Assembly (NCBI GenBank): GCA_900755095.1
Contig: CAAEFE010000117.1
Coordinates: 1 to 38,221 of the forward strand
Direction of reading: 5' to 3'
From: an uncultured Bacteroides sp.
GTDB taxonomy: Bacteria; Bacteroidota; Bacteroidia; Bacteroidales; Bacteroidaceae
Length of the DNA stretch: 38,221 nt
A model generated the notes under the pieces. That model did no database searches. It was not told where the DNA came from and saw only the letters and a program-made list of their open reading frames with translations. The position numbers and the translations under genes are program-made. Positions 1 to 8,480 of the stretch are shown piece after piece (within the stretch, counting starts at the first letter, position 1; each line of letters opens with the position of its first letter).

Positions 1-184
1 AAGCTACTGCTACATCCATAAACATATCATCTGCGAAGTCTACAGTTTTTCTACGCCATTTAGCCAGGCCGCGCACTAATTTGGTCTTTGCTTTATTGAA
101 CCCCTCACTCCGGCTGCTCTTTAACCCCCTGCCACTCCGGCTACCAAAGTTGCATCCGATGCATCCGGTTATACAGAAATTGAT

Positions 185-526
185 TTGAAACAAATTCCGG
201 GCGAAGTATATGCCTTAATGGGAAGTGGTAAATTAGTAATCAGTATTGGAAAAGATGAGTTCAACATGACCAATATGACTGCAAATGCAGGTGGTGCATT
301 AGGTTATCAATCAGGAAAAGCTGTTGCATATTGCACACTTTCACCCGACCAACCTTATGATGCTATAGAAAAGGCAGACAGCTATACACTGAAATTGTAT
401 GCTCCGAACCAGACAACTCCTTCAGCTGTTATCGAATGTAAGAAAATGCCTTCACAGACAACTCCGCAAGCCGGACAACCCCGTACCTATGTTGGAGAAA
501 TTGTGAAACTCTTAATGAAAAAATAA
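185..526 (+). CDS. C-terminal fragment of an unrecognised protein (5'-truncated)
   Basis: I do not recognise this protein. The frame is open and looks coding from about 125, just after an in-frame TAA at 122-124, with a Pro/Ala/Thr-rich start (PPATPATKV). The only possible start before a well-conserved-looking stretch is a TTG at 185, and the first ATG (codon 13 from there) lies inside that stretch. No signal peptide or upstream promoter is visible. The C-terminus carries a short Pro/Gln/Thr linker and ends in a Lys-rich tail. The most economical reading is the 3' remnant of a longer gene whose 5' part was lost or replaced near 100-125. The VOC gene follows 14 nt downstream on the same strand, so the two may have shared a transcript. 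Function unknown; that it encodes protein is fairly likely, that it is intact is not. Confidence 0.5.
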   Translation: MKQIPGEVYALMGSGKLVISIGKDEFNMTNMTANAGGALGYQSGKAVAYCTLSPDQPYDAIEKADSYTLKLYAPNQTTPSAVIECKKMPSQTTPQAGQPRTYVGEIVKLLMKK

Positions 527-540
527 GGAAAATTGCAACA

Positions 541-918
541 ATGGAAATAAAAAGTAAATTTGACCATTTTAATATCAACGTTACAAACCTGGAGCGGAGT
601 ATCGCTTTTTATGAGAAAGCACTCGGCTTAAAAGAACATCATCGGAAAGAAGCATCCGACGGTTCATTCACACTGGTTTACCTGACAGATAATGAAACTG
701 GTTTCCTATTGGAATTGACATGGCTCAAAGATCATACTGCTCCATACGAACTGGGGGAAAACGAAAGTCACCTATGTTTTCGTGTAGCCGGTGATTACGA
801 TGCAATCAGGGCCTATCACAAAGAAATGAATTGTGTATGTTTTGAGAACACTGCCATGGGGCTTTATTTCATTAATGACCCGGATGATTACTGGATTGAA
901 ATACTTCCACAGAAGTGA
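541..918 (+). CDS. VOC-family (glyoxalase I-like) protein
   Basis: This 125-residue protein is a single vicinal-oxygen-chelate module pair with the glyoxalase I layout. It starts FDHFNINVTNLERSIAFYEK, where the His and the SIAFYEKALGL helix are typical. The expected metal ligands can be followed: His near residue 9, Glu in LLELTW, His in ESHLCFRV, and Glu in the terminal YWIEILP. Length matches lactoylglutathione lyase enzymes (about 125-135 residues), so methylglyoxal detoxification is the leading guess. VOC proteins also include fosfomycin-resistance and dioxygenase-like members, and Bacteroides uses little glutathione, so the substrate is uncertain. A perfect 50-bp palindrome ends the unit directly downstream. 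Confidence 0.8.
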   Translation: MEIKSKFDHFNINVTNLERSIAFYEKALGLKEHHRKEASDGSFTLVYLTDNETGFLLELTWLKDHTAPYELGENESHLCFRVAGDYDAIRAYHKEMNCVCFENTAMGLYFINDPDDYWIEILPQK

Positions 919-921
919 TTT

Positions 922-971
922 TACATAAAAAGTGGGGGCAGGATAATTATCCTGCCCCCACTTTTTATGTA
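922..971. terminator. Perfect 50-bp palindromic bidirectional terminator
   Basis: The stretch is its own reverse complement over 50 bases, with a GC core (GTGGGGGCAGGA and its complement) flanked by A5 and T5 runs. Each strand therefore reads as an intrinsic hairpin followed by a U-run. It closes the VOC transcript rightwards and can stop leftward transcription from the 61-residue gene. Confidence 0.85.
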
Positions 972-1136
972 GAATATATGATCTATCAAACACATAGTAT
1001 ATATACCTAAAACAACAAATACTATAAATATGTATCCGAAAATAAACACCACCTTGCCAGTTGCTTAATCAGAAAAAAGCCACTCCTCAATGACTAAAAG
1101 GCAACCGGATTGATGATCCGTTTATTGCTACAGCCT

Positions 1137-1322
1137 TTATTTTTTATGTCGGCTAGCTCTTTTCTTCCGGATATCTGCTTTCATCTTCGCTGCACCCGAA
1201 CCATGTTGTCCACGAATATACGTCGCTTTTTTCGCTTTCGTTTTCACCTTTTCCTCTTCTTTGGGCTTATCTTTCTTACCTTTAAAAACGATGCCACCCA
1301 TGATTGCTTCTTCTATACTCAT
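1137..1322 (-). CDS. Small Lys-rich basic protein, unknown function
   Basis: A 61-residue, strongly basic protein (MSIEEAIMGGIVFKGKKDKP..., C-terminus RKKRASRHKK). No membrane segment or known motif is visible; the middle is a Lys/Glu-rich, probably disordered stretch. The ATG at 1322 lies about 28 nt downstream of the expected start of transcription from a minus-strand TATCTTTG box (1357-1364), which supports real expression. Composition suggests nucleic-acid or ribosome association, but that is inference only. Confidence 0.55.
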   Translation of the reverse strand: MSIEEAIMGGIVFKGKKDKPKEEEKVKTKAKKATYIRGQHGSGAAKMKADIRKKRASRHKK

Positions 1323-1356
1323 ATAATCATTTATTAGTATTCAACATTTCCGATGG

Positions 1357-1393
1357 CAAAGATAACCCTTTTCTACGGATTTATTTATCTTTG
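1357..1393. promoter_or_regulatory. Back-to-back -7 boxes for divergent genes
   Basis: TATCTTTG occurs on the minus strand at 1357-1364 (towards the 61-residue gene) and on the plus strand at 1386-1393 (towards the methyltransferase, 24 nt before its ATG). Both match the Bacteroides -7 element TANNTTTG. No exact TTTG -33 box is present for either, so strength is uncertain. Confidence 0.6.
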
Positions 1394-1417
1394 CAAAGTT
1401 AACAATCGTAACCACCA

Positions 1418-2149
1418 ATGGCAATAACAATTCTTTCTGCAGAAAAGGACCCGATGGGAGCCGCTATTTCTGACTATTTCAACCATCATAGAGCTGATCG
1501 TTTGCGGGTATTTTCTTCTCAATTCGAAGAAGATGAAATTCCCGTCAAAGAACTGTTTCGTCGTATACAGTCTATGCCTGTACTAGAGCGCACCGCCCTG
1601 CAAATGGCTACTGGACGGATTTTGGATGTAGGTGCCGGAAGTGGTTGCCATGCGCTCGCACTTCAGGAAATGGGAAAAGACGTATGCGCCATTGATATTT
1701 CTCCTTTATCTGTCGAAGTAATGAAACAACGTGGAGTGAACGATCCTCGTCTCATCAACCTTTTTGATGAAACATTTTCCGAAACATTCGATACGATCCT
1801 AATGCTCATGAATGGTTCCGGAATCATCGGACGGCTGAATAATATGCCCGAATTTTTCCAACGGATGAAACGTATTCTCCGCCCCGGTGGATGCATATTT
1901 ATGGATTCCAGTGATTTGCGTTATCTTTTTGAAGAGGAAGACGGTAGCATAGTCATCGATCTGGCCGGAGATTACTACGGAGAGATCGACTTCCAAATGC
2001 AATATAAAGATGTAAAAGGAGACACATTCGACTGGTTATATGTAGATTTCCAGACTCTTAGCTTATATGCTTCCGAATGTGGTTTTAAGGCAGAATTGAT
2101 AAAAGAAGGAAAGCATTACGATTACCTGGTCAAACTTAGCATTGCTTGA
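1418..2149 (+). CDS. Class I SAM-dependent methyltransferase
   Basis: This 243-residue protein has a Rossmann-fold methyltransferase core. Motif I is ILDVGAGSGCHALAL at about residues 69-83, followed by an acidic strand end (CAIDISPLSVEVMKQ) that would bind the ribose of S-adenosylmethionine. The strand-4 motif is FDTILMLMNGSGIIG, with the post-motif RILRPGGCIFMDSS typical of methyltransferase_11/25 proteins. A helical N-terminal extension of some 60 residues precedes the core. The substrate cannot be read from sequence. The gene stands alone: promoter box at 1386-1393 upstream, paired hairpins downstream. Confidence 0.8.
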   Translation: MAITILSAEKDPMGAAISDYFNHHRADRLRVFSSQFEEDEIPVKELFRRIQSMPVLERTALQMATGRILDVGAGSGCHALALQEMGKDVCAIDISPLSVEVMKQRGVNDPRLINLFDETFSETFDTILMLMNGSGIIGRLNNMPEFFQRMKRILRPGGCIFMDSSDLRYLFEEEDGSIVIDLAGDYYGEIDFQMQYKDVKGDTFDWLYVDFQTLSLYASECGFKAELIKEGKHYDYLVKLSIA

Positions 2150-2161
2150 AAATGCATCATC

Positions 2162-2246
2162 ATATAGTGACGGTATGTACTCCGGATAGCGTCACTATAT
2201 AACCAAAATAGTAACGCCATCACATCAGGATAGCGTTACTATTTTT
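2162..2246. terminator. Two consecutive related hairpins, terminator array
   Basis: Hairpin 1 pairs 2162-2172 with 2190-2200 (11 bp) and hairpin 2 pairs 2205-2216 with 2234-2245 (12 bp, ending in T-run). The stems share ATAGTNACG/CGTNACTAT and both 3' arms are preceded by GGATAG. They lie between two convergent genes (methyltransferase and thioredoxin-like) and probably terminate both. Confidence 0.7.
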
Positions 2247-2293
2247 ATATACTCATATATGTTCCGTTGGAAATATCTGATGAAGGTTCTCTT

Positions 2294-2896
2294 TTATTTC
2301 AGCATTTCATTAATTGCCTGCACAAGAGAAGCAAACTCTTCCTCATTATATAAACGAGTCAGCTTTACAATTTTTCCTTCCTTATCAATCAACACGTTTC
2401 TCGTTATTCCGGATTCACGTAATGCATATTTCGCAAAGATATCAGCTCCCGGATCCAGTCCTAACGGATAAGTGACTCCGGTAGATTTTGCAAAAGCCAG
2501 TACTTTGTCAAGCGGTTCGTCACGGTCAATGCCAATCAGAGCAAAGTCTGCATTATTTTTATGCTTCAACCAAATATCCTTCTCGATAAACGGCATTTCT
2601 TTACGGCAAACTCCACACCAGCTTGCAGTGAACTGCAACATGACAACTTTACCACGAAGGGAAGATAAACTCACTTGCTTCCCATCTGTCAAGGTAATTG
2701 TGAAATCCGGAGCCATCTCTCCTACCCGAACAATATATCCTGTACTATCTGCCTGAACTGATTTTGCATCCGCAGTTACTTCTACACTATCTGTTGCAAC
2801 TTCAACATTCGCCGTTCCTTTCTTCTGTCCGGAACAAGCCCATATACCTATGGCTAAAAGCGCCACACTACATACATTCATAATTTTCATTTTCAT
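2294..2896 (-). CDS. Thioredoxin-like (TlpA/AhpC-TSA) lipoprotein
   Basis: A 200-residue exported thiol-disulfide protein. The N-terminus is a lipoprotein signal peptide with lipobox IWAC, giving a membrane-anchored periplasm-facing protein after an acidic linker. The thioredoxin fold follows: GEMAPDFTITLTDGKQVSL, then the active site FTASWCGVCRKEMPF with the redox CxxC pair, and the cis-Pro region around GITRNVLIDKEGKIV. Such TlpA/ResA-like proteins reduce or re-oxidise exported proteins in Bacteroides; the partner is unknown. A minus-strand TATATTTG box at 2916-2923 gives a short leader before the ATG at 2896. The gene stands alone. Confidence 0.85.
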   Translation of the reverse strand: MKMKIMNVCSVALLAIGIWACSGQKKGTANVEVATDSVEVTADAKSVQADSTGYIVRVGEMAPDFTITLTDGKQVSLSSLRGKVVMLQFTASWCGVCRKEMPFIEKDIWLKHKNNADFALIGIDRDEPLDKVLAFAKSTGVTYPLGLDPGADIFAKYALRESGITRNVLIDKEGKIVKLTRLYNEEEFASLVQAINEMLK

Positions 2897-2941
2897 CTAA
2901 TCATTGGTAACTTTGCAAATATAAAAAAAGTATGCGATGTA

Positions 2942-2972
2942 TTTGCATTTTTAAAAGAAATTCATACCTTTG
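2942..2972 (+). promoter_or_regulatory. Promoter of tRNA-Thr
   Basis: TTTG at 2942-2945, 19-nt spacer, TACCTTTG at 2965-2972: a full match to the Bacteroides housekeeping promoter, 18 nt upstream of the mature tRNA 5' end. Confidence 0.8.
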
Positions 2973-2990
2973 CACCCGCAAAAGAAAAAC

Positions 2991-3064
2991 GCCTCTTTAG
3001 CTCAGTTGGCCAGAGCACGTGATTTGTAATCTCGGGGTCGTTGGTTCGAATCCGACAAGAGGCT
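2991..3064 (+). tRNA. tRNA-Thr (anticodon TGT)
   Basis: A complete cloverleaf of 74 nt: acceptor GCCTCTT pairs with AAGAGGC, D arm GCTC...GAGC, anticodon loop TTTGTAA giving anticodon TGT, T arm with GGTTCGAATCC, discriminator T. CCA is not encoded. Full promoter upstream and terminator downstream. Confidence 0.97.
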
Positions 3065-3074
3065 CTCCAGAATG

Positions 3075-3110
3075 AATGCTGTTTATCACATCAGATAAGC
3101 AGCATTTTTT
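3075..3110 (+). terminator. Terminator of tRNA-Thr
   Basis: A 13-bp stem (3075-3087 with 3094-3106, one G-T pair), six-base loop, followed by T6. Confidence 0.85.
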
Positions 3111-3123
3111 ATTAATATCTTCT

Positions 3124-4015
3124 TTAAGATTTTTGCTTACGAAATACTACCATACCCACAGCCAACAAAATCAAAAGAATTCCAATAACACTATTCAGGG
3201 TAAACAGTTCTTTAAAAACAAAGACACCGATCACAACGGCTGTCAGTGGTTCCATCGCACCTAAAATAGAAGTCAGTGTAGGTCCCGCATACTTAATTGC
3301 CCGTACCAAAGTTATATTGGAAATAGCCGTAGCCGGCAATGCAAGTCCTAAAATAATCAGCCATATATAACCGTCTGTCACCAGATGAAGCCCGAAAGTT
3401 GCCATAGCTCCTATCAGATAGAGAACAGCTCCCATCCCCATAACATAACATGTCAGTACAGTGGAATTGATTTGAGCGGCTCGTGTTGTTCGAACCCCAA
3501 TGATGTATCCTCCGTAAGAAAAGACAGAAATACAAGCCGCCACCAATCCTACTATTGTATCACAACTTTTCGCCTCCAACTCTCCCGATGACAGTAAAGC
3601 AGCACCAAACAAAGACATTAAAACAGCAAGCATCACCAAAAGAGATTTCTTTTCATGAAAGAAAAACATCATTGCCAATGATACAGCCAACGGATACATA
3701 AAATGAATAGTCGATGCTACCCCCGTGGCTATATTCTGATAGGCAATGAGCAAACTGAATGAGGTGGTTGCCCGCAACAAACTTAATAAAAAAAACGACT
3801 AACAAATCTTTCTTTGCCAGCCGGAAATTACATCCCGAACACCATCCAAACAGTGTCAATACAATAGCAGCCACTCCCCAACGATAAGAAAGCACCTCGA
3901 AAGCCGAAAAACCAGCTAACAACAGAGTTATAGAAAAAAACGGAGCCAGCCCAAAAGTGGAGGAGGATACCGCCGCATAAAGTATACCTTTAATACGATT
4001 CATCGATATATTCAA
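3124..4015 (-). pseudogene. EamA/DMT-family transporter, frameshifted in an A8 run
   Basis: Two overlapping minus-strand frames together give one 10-helix drug/metabolite transporter. The N-terminal part (start 4015, MNISMNRIKGILYAAVSSST) continues to KKDLLVVFF. The rest (LLRATTSFSLLIAYQ... to the Lys-rich C-terminus) is in another frame. The switch point is a homopolymer, A8 on the plus strand at 3788-3795. Removing one base gives a continuous protein of about 296 residues, the usual length for the family, with both EamA repeats. The gene may be a recent pseudogene, phase-variable by slippage, or carry a sequencing error. The substrate of this small-metabolite exporter/importer family is not predictable. 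Confidence 0.8.
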
Positions 4016-4043
4016 CTAATTCCAGATATTCACAATGCAAAGA

Positions 4044-7000
4044 TTATAAATATTTCTTTAATGCCACCATTAATTTCATTTTTTCAAGCGGCTTAACCAG
4101 ATATTCATTACAGCCGACCTTTATTGCAGCAATCCGGTCAGAATCGAAAGCATGGGCGGTAAGTGCGACGATAGGTAAGCTAGCATTAAACTTACGTATT
4201 TCAGCTGTAGCCTTCAATCCATCCAGTACAGGCATTTTCATATCCATCAACAACAAATCGACATGTTGGCTACGCGCTATTTCCACTGCCTTTTGCCCAT
4301 TCTCCGCATGCAGTAAATCATAATGATCCTTCAGGATAGTAGACACCAGCTGATAATTACTTTGTATATCTTCAGCTATGAGAATTGTTTTCCGACCGGC
4401 ACTCTTCTCCATCACTTCGTCATTCGCACCAAACTCTCCTCCGGAGATATTCTCTTCTTTCTTCTCTTCTACCATAGAAAGTGTATCGACTTCACAAGGT
4501 AAAAATGCCCAAAACAGCGATCCTTCATTGTGTACCGATTCAAAGCCGACTTTACCTCCCATAGCTTCTGCAATTGCCTTGCAAATAGAAAGTCCAAGTC
4601 CGGTACCTTGGGCAAACTCATCAAGTTTCTCAAAACGCTGGAATACTTTTCCTTTTTTATCATCAGCTATACCAATACCGGTATCTTTCACATAAAAATA
4701 GACGCCTCCATCCTTACATGCATATCCCATTTTAATAGAACCTTTTGAAGTATATTTGATAGCATTAGTGACATAATTCGTTATAATTTGTGCCACGCGA
4801 TTACGGTCCAGAGTTACCTGACAACAGTGATAAGGATTGATTTCAGTTAACACGATATCCGGATTCTTCAGGCGCTGCTTCATGGAAGTAAACATGTTTT
4901 CAAAATGTTCGGATAAGTCGAACGGTTCGTATTTCAGTTCTACCGAACCGGCTTCCAGCTTGGATAAATCAAGTATATCATTTATCAGTTTTAGCAATAA
5001 CTCATTATTACTATTAATAATCTGGATATAGTCCGCCTTTTCTTCTTCTCCGGCATAAGCCATCAACTCCGAAAAACCTACAATAGCATTCAAGGGAGTA
5101 CGGATTTCATGACTCATATTCGCCAGGAACGCAGATTTCAATTTATCAGACTGCTCTGCCTGATGTTTGGCTTCCTGCAATTCCTTAATCATTTTTTCAC
5201 GCTCCGTTACATCATCCACGCGAATTACAACACCATCCACAGATCCATCTTCAAGAACTACGGGAGTGGCAAACACTTCAACGGTATGCGCACTGTCCAA
5301 CGAAAACTTCATCTGTTCCGTCTGTAATGAAACAAAAGCACGTTGCATCACACAATTTTCACAGGGAGAAGTACGATTATATGTACTTTTATAGCAAAGT
5401 TCACCTTTTTTGTAGGCTTCAAAAGAAAGACTTTTTGAACATAACGAAATATTTTCCCATTGAACCATATATTCCTTCGTGATGTAGGCCAACCCTGAAT
5501 TCGTATTGTTAAGAACCAGTTCATTCTGTCGTACCAAAGCGTCCTGTATTTCTTTATTCTTTAGTAAGGTCAATTCAGTCTGCTTATAGGAATCGATATT
5601 TTGCGTCATACCGAACAAATACTTATAAGGAGCATCGTTCAAAGTTGTGGTTTCAACAAGGCCACGCGTTTCCCACCATTGATACATGCCATCTCCTTTA
5701 AAGTCAATGCGATATTCCACATCCCATACACCGCTTCCTAGTTCTACCGCCTTTTGCAAAGTTTCAGCAAACTTTTGTCGGTCATCAGGATGTACGAGAG
5801 TCAGATATTTCTCGACCGAATTAATTTCTGATGCCTTCTTCCCATTTTTATCAAAACCTTCACCGAAACTCACCCTGTTCTTAGCCGGCTCAAAAAACCA
5901 GGTGAAGGCATTCATCGCTTCCATAGTGACAGTTAACAGCTGTGCACGACGCTTCAGTTCATTTTGTAAACTCTGATCCCAGCGGGTATTTAACAGAAAG
6001 CGTTTGCCATCATCTTCAATTATACTTTTGCGAACAATAGTATCATAGCTGCATCCATCCTTCAGTATAATACGTTCCATGCCGAAATAAGGGTTCCCAG
6101 TATTGTATACCTCTAAATCAGTCTTCTGAATACGCTCTACTTCTTCTTCACTCAGCACATCATAAGTAGTTTTATCTTCGCTGGTACCAAACATGAGCTT
6201 ACTCTCTTCATTGCAAAAAACATAGCGGAAATCATTCTCTACATCTTTGATATGAACAGATAACGGAAGATTATTTAATATATTATAGAAGAACTGCTCC
6301 TTTTTCTGCACCTCCGTATTATTCTTTCGGGTACCAACATATTTCAATACCTTCTTATTAGAATCAAATTCATAAGGAGCACCGCTTATCGTACAAAATT
6401 GCCAGGTTGAGCTATCCGGTAACATAACCCTGCTATCAAAAGAAAAAGAAAAATCTTCCCCATTGCTCATTCTTTCCATTACTTCAGTAACCTGACTACG
6501 GTCATCCGGATGCAAAGTCTCCAGATATAGTGCCATACTAACTGGCTTAGACTGATCGTATCCATTCAGCGGTTCATTATCACTATAAAATAATTTGGGC
6601 ACTGCATCAAATTCCCAAAACATGATGTTGGCTGCCTTCATAGCAAGCTCCGTTTTCCGGCGACTTTGACGGAGTACCTCTTCACTTTTCACCGTTTCTG
6701 TAATATCTTCAAAGATAAAAATGTAATTAACAAACTTGCCATCATTATCATAAAGAGGATTACCATTACATTTCAAATAGCAGGTCCGGGTACGCGTAGA
6801 GAAAAAACGTTTATCGGTTCTCTGTTTATCGAAATCATACAAAAAACTCATCTGTACCGGAACACAACGACGAACTGCTTCCTTCACCACGTCAGGAACC
6901 ACAGAATTTTCATTTATGTTGAGTTTATTACCAAGAAGCGTTTGCGAGTCAGCGCCAAAAATTCGGCAGAAGCTTTCATTGCATCTTACCAGAGTGCCAT

Positions 7001-7067
7001 CGGCTGTGAAGAAACCTATTCCAACAGGAAGTGAATTAAATACAGTTAGTAATTGTTTGTGTTCCAT
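4044..7067 (-). CDS. Soluble multi-PAS hybrid histidine kinase
   Basis: A 1007-residue sensor with no signal peptide or membrane segment, so it senses in the cytoplasm. At least four PAS-type units occupy about residues 1-620; the first begins TVFNSLPVGIGFFTADG, and later ones carry PAC ends such as YIFIFEDITETV. One PAS near residues 530-620 has a CENC pair, a possible metal or redox site. The kinase core follows: H-box ANMSHEIRTPLNAIVGF (phospho-acceptor His653), N-box NYVTNAIKYT, G1 DTGIGI and G2 GTGLGLSI. A receiver domain ends the protein, with LLLMDMKMP (phospho-acceptor about Asp942) and a terminal Lys in EYLVKPLE. No output domain is present, so the phosphate must go to a partner. A minus-strand TATATTTG box lies at 7118-7125. 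Confidence 0.9.
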   Translation of the reverse strand: MEHKQLLTVFNSLPVGIGFFTADGTLVRCNESFCRIFGADSQTLLGNKLNINENSVVPDVVKEAVRRCVPVQMSFLYDFDKQRTDKRFFSTRTRTCYLKCNGNPLYDNDGKFVNYIFIFEDITETVKSEEVLRQSRRKTELAMKAANIMFWEFDAVPKLFYSDNEPLNGYDQSKPVSMALYLETLHPDDRSQVTEVMERMSNGEDFSFSFDSRVMLPDSSTWQFCTISGAPYEFDSNKKVLKYVGTRKNNTEVQKKEQFFYNILNNLPLSVHIKDVENDFRYVFCNEESKLMFGTSEDKTTYDVLSEEEVERIQKTDLEVYNTGNPYFGMERIILKDGCSYDTIVRKSIIEDDGKRFLLNTRWDQSLQNELKRRAQLLTVTMEAMNAFTWFFEPAKNRVSFGEGFDKNGKKASEINSVEKYLTLVHPDDRQKFAETLQKAVELGSGVWDVEYRIDFKGDGMYQWWETRGLVETTTLNDAPYKYLFGMTQNIDSYKQTELTLLKNKEIQDALVRQNELVLNNTNSGLAYITKEYMVQWENISLCSKSLSFEAYKKGELCYKSTYNRTSPCENCVMQRAFVSLQTEQMKFSLDSAHTVEVFATPVVLEDGSVDGVVIRVDDVTEREKMIKELQEAKHQAEQSDKLKSAFLANMSHEIRTPLNAIVGFSELMAYAGEEEKADYIQIINSNNELLLKLINDILDLSKLEAGSVELKYEPFDLSEHFENMFTSMKQRLKNPDIVLTEINPYHCCQVTLDRNRVAQIITNYVTNAIKYTSKGSIKMGYACKDGGVYFYVKDTGIGIADDKKGKVFQRFEKLDEFAQGTGLGLSICKAIAEAMGGKVGFESVHNEGSLFWAFLPCEVDTLSMVEEKKEENISGGEFGANDEVMEKSAGRKTILIAEDIQSNYQLVSTILKDHYDLLHAENGQKAVEIARSQHVDLLLMDMKMPVLDGLKATAEIRKFNASLPIVALTAHAFDSDRIAAIKVGCNEYLVKPLEKMKLMVALKKYL

Positions 7068-7267
7068 TTCTTTATCCTTGAATAACTTAGAAATAAATAT
7101 TTTATCTCCGCACTATGCAAATATATACACTTTTACGATTATAATATGATTTTATAGCGAACATATTATTGCCAGGTTATAACATACAATAAGGGGCTAT
7201 CCACGATATTGTGAATAACCCCTATCTCAAATGACATCCCATATATTATCATTTTAAAAAGTACATT

Positions 7268-7921
7268 TTAATACTCCTCAATGACTGTATTTCCAAAAAT
7301 ATCCTTTTTAATAATTTTCCCATGACCGTTACCATATTCAATTATTTCGTTTCCAAAAATATCTTTTTTAATAGTTGTTCTATTCCCCTTATCATCCTCG
7401 ATAATAGTATTCCCAAAGATATCTTTTGTAATCGTCTTTCTATTACCTTTGTCATCGCGAATAATAGTATTTCCCAGAATATCTTTCTCTATAGTTTTTC
7501 TATTACCCTTATCGTCCCGGATAATGGTATTTCCTAGAATATCTTCTTCAATAGTCTTCCTATTACCTTTATCATCACGAACAATGAAATTTCCTAAAAT
7601 ATCCTCTTCGATAGTCGTTCTATTGCCTCTATCATCACGGATAATGATGTTCCCCAAAATATCCTTTTCAATAGTCTTTCTATTGCCTTTATCATCACGA
7701 ATGATGATATTCCCTAAGATATCCTTTTCAATAGTCTTTCTATTACCATTATCATCACGGATAATGATATTACCTAAAATATCCTTTTCAACAGTCTCTC
7801 TCCCTTGGTCAACTCCCGAATACTCATAATTATCTTCAACAAGATTTGCACCATAGCCCTTTATTATATAAGGAGCCAAAATAAACTGGGCAACAAACAG
7901 GATAAATAAAATCTTTTTCAT
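7268..7921 (-). CDS. Exported protein of 20-residue tandem repeats
   Basis: A 217-residue protein with an N-terminal signal peptide (MKKILFILFVAQFILA) and a short acidic spacer. Eight full units and a partial ninth of a 20-residue repeat, consensus TIEKDILGNIIIRDDKGNRK, fill residues 43-217. Each unit would make a short beta-hairpin (DILGN.II and DDKGNRKTI turns), so a beta-solenoid or extended beta-rod outside the inner membrane is a reasonable inference. The later units drift (DIFGN, EDDKGN). I know no named family with certainty; the repeat resembles the Gly-Asn turn repeats of secreted Bacteroidota proteins. It stands alone between the hybrid kinase and tRNA-Cys. Confidence 0.75.
   Translation of the reverse strand: MKKILFILFVAQFILAPYIIKGYGANLVEDNYEYSGVDQGRETVEKDILGNIIIRDDNGNRKTIEKDILGNIIIRDDKGNRKTIEKDILGNIIIRDDRGNRTTIEEDILGNFIVRDDKGNRKTIEEDILGNTIIRDDKGNRKTIEKDILGNTIIRDDKGNRKTITKDIFGNTIIEDDKGNRTTIKKDIFGNEIIEYGNGHGKIIKKDIFGNTVIEEY
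7271..7795 (-). repeat. 60-bp in-frame tandem repeats, about 8.75 copies
   Basis: The coding part repeats every 60 bp exactly, so the units fall in register at constant spacing without indels. Neighbouring copies in the middle differ at few positions, mostly third codon positions, while end copies are more divergent, as expected from unequal recombination in the centre. Confidence 0.9.
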
Positions 7922-8087
7922 GGCGTTTTTCTTTTGGTTTAGAACAAAAGTAACGCAGGAAAATCAGAATTAATAAGTGAATTCCATAATTGTCAGTAGG
8001 GAAAAACCTAAAATAAAAAGGATTAGCGCATGCAGTAACGGTATATCCATAATATACTACCTAATTGGTCCCCAGAATGGTCCCCCC

Positions 8088-8127
8088 AAAAAGAAATTCC
8101 TTGAAAGTACTTGACTTTCAAGGAATT
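8088..8127 (-). terminator. Terminator of tRNA-Cys
   Basis: A perfect 14-bp stem pairs 8095-8108 with 8114-8127 around a five-base loop. On the minus strand it is followed by a T-rich tract (complement of 8088-8094). Confidence 0.85.
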
Positions 8128-8141
8128 CAAAGTGTTACTTG

Positions 8142-8213
8142 AGGTTCCTGGCGGATTCGAACCGCCGTACACGGTTTTGCAGACCGCTGACTAAGCCACT
8201 CATCCAAGGAACC
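8142..8213 (-). tRNA. tRNA-Cys (anticodon GCA)
   Basis: On the minus strand: acceptor GGTTCCT pairs with AGGAACC, anticodon loop contains TGCAAAA giving GCA, T arm with GGTTCGAATCC, and discriminator T, which is standard for tRNA-Cys. Length 72 nt, CCA not encoded. Confidence 0.96.
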
Positions 8214-8264
8214 ATTATTTCTCGTTTGCGGTTGCAAAGGTAGTACAAATTTTGAAACTACCAA

Positions 8265-8480
8265 CTATCCGCAGCATTTTTTCTTTGTACTTTTTTTCTT
8301 TACATCGCACTCTCCACGTTTCTTGTCCATCATATCCTTTAGTTCACAGCCACTTACACAGCTGTCACAAGGATTCTGATTTTCTCGCGTACGACGAAAA
8401 AAACGAAATATTCCATATATGACGCGGGCAATGCAGAGTACAACCAGTACTCCGACTACCCAATCTTGCCAATTATTCAT
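8265..8480 (-). CDS. FeoB-associated Cys-rich membrane protein
   Basis: A 71-residue protein: one membrane helix (WVVGVLVVLCIARVIYGIF, residues 8-26), a basic stretch, then a Cys-rich tail (CDSCVSGCELKD and a terminal CCG). This is the layout of the small FeoB-associated Cys-rich proteins that accompany FeoB in many bacteria. I chose the ATG at 8480 because it overlaps the feoB stop as ATGA, a normal coupled arrangement; longer readings run into feoB. A role in assembling or gating the iron(II) transporter is inferred from context. Confidence 0.85.
   Translation of the reverse strand: MNNWQDWVVGVLVVLCIARVIYGIFRFFRRTRENQNPCDSCVSGCELKDMMDKKRGECDVKKKSTKKKCCG

Noticed and set aside
1110..1337. 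Plus-strand ORF of 75 codons opposite the small basic gene
   Set aside because: Phe-rich antisense shadow; the minus frame has a promoter box and a coherent basic composition.
7449..7829. Plus-strand ORF of 126 codons with a Phe-Pro-Arg-Ile-Ser repeat
   Set aside because: It is the antisense shadow of the 60-bp repeats. The minus frame has a signal peptide and conserved turns; the plus frame has no start context.
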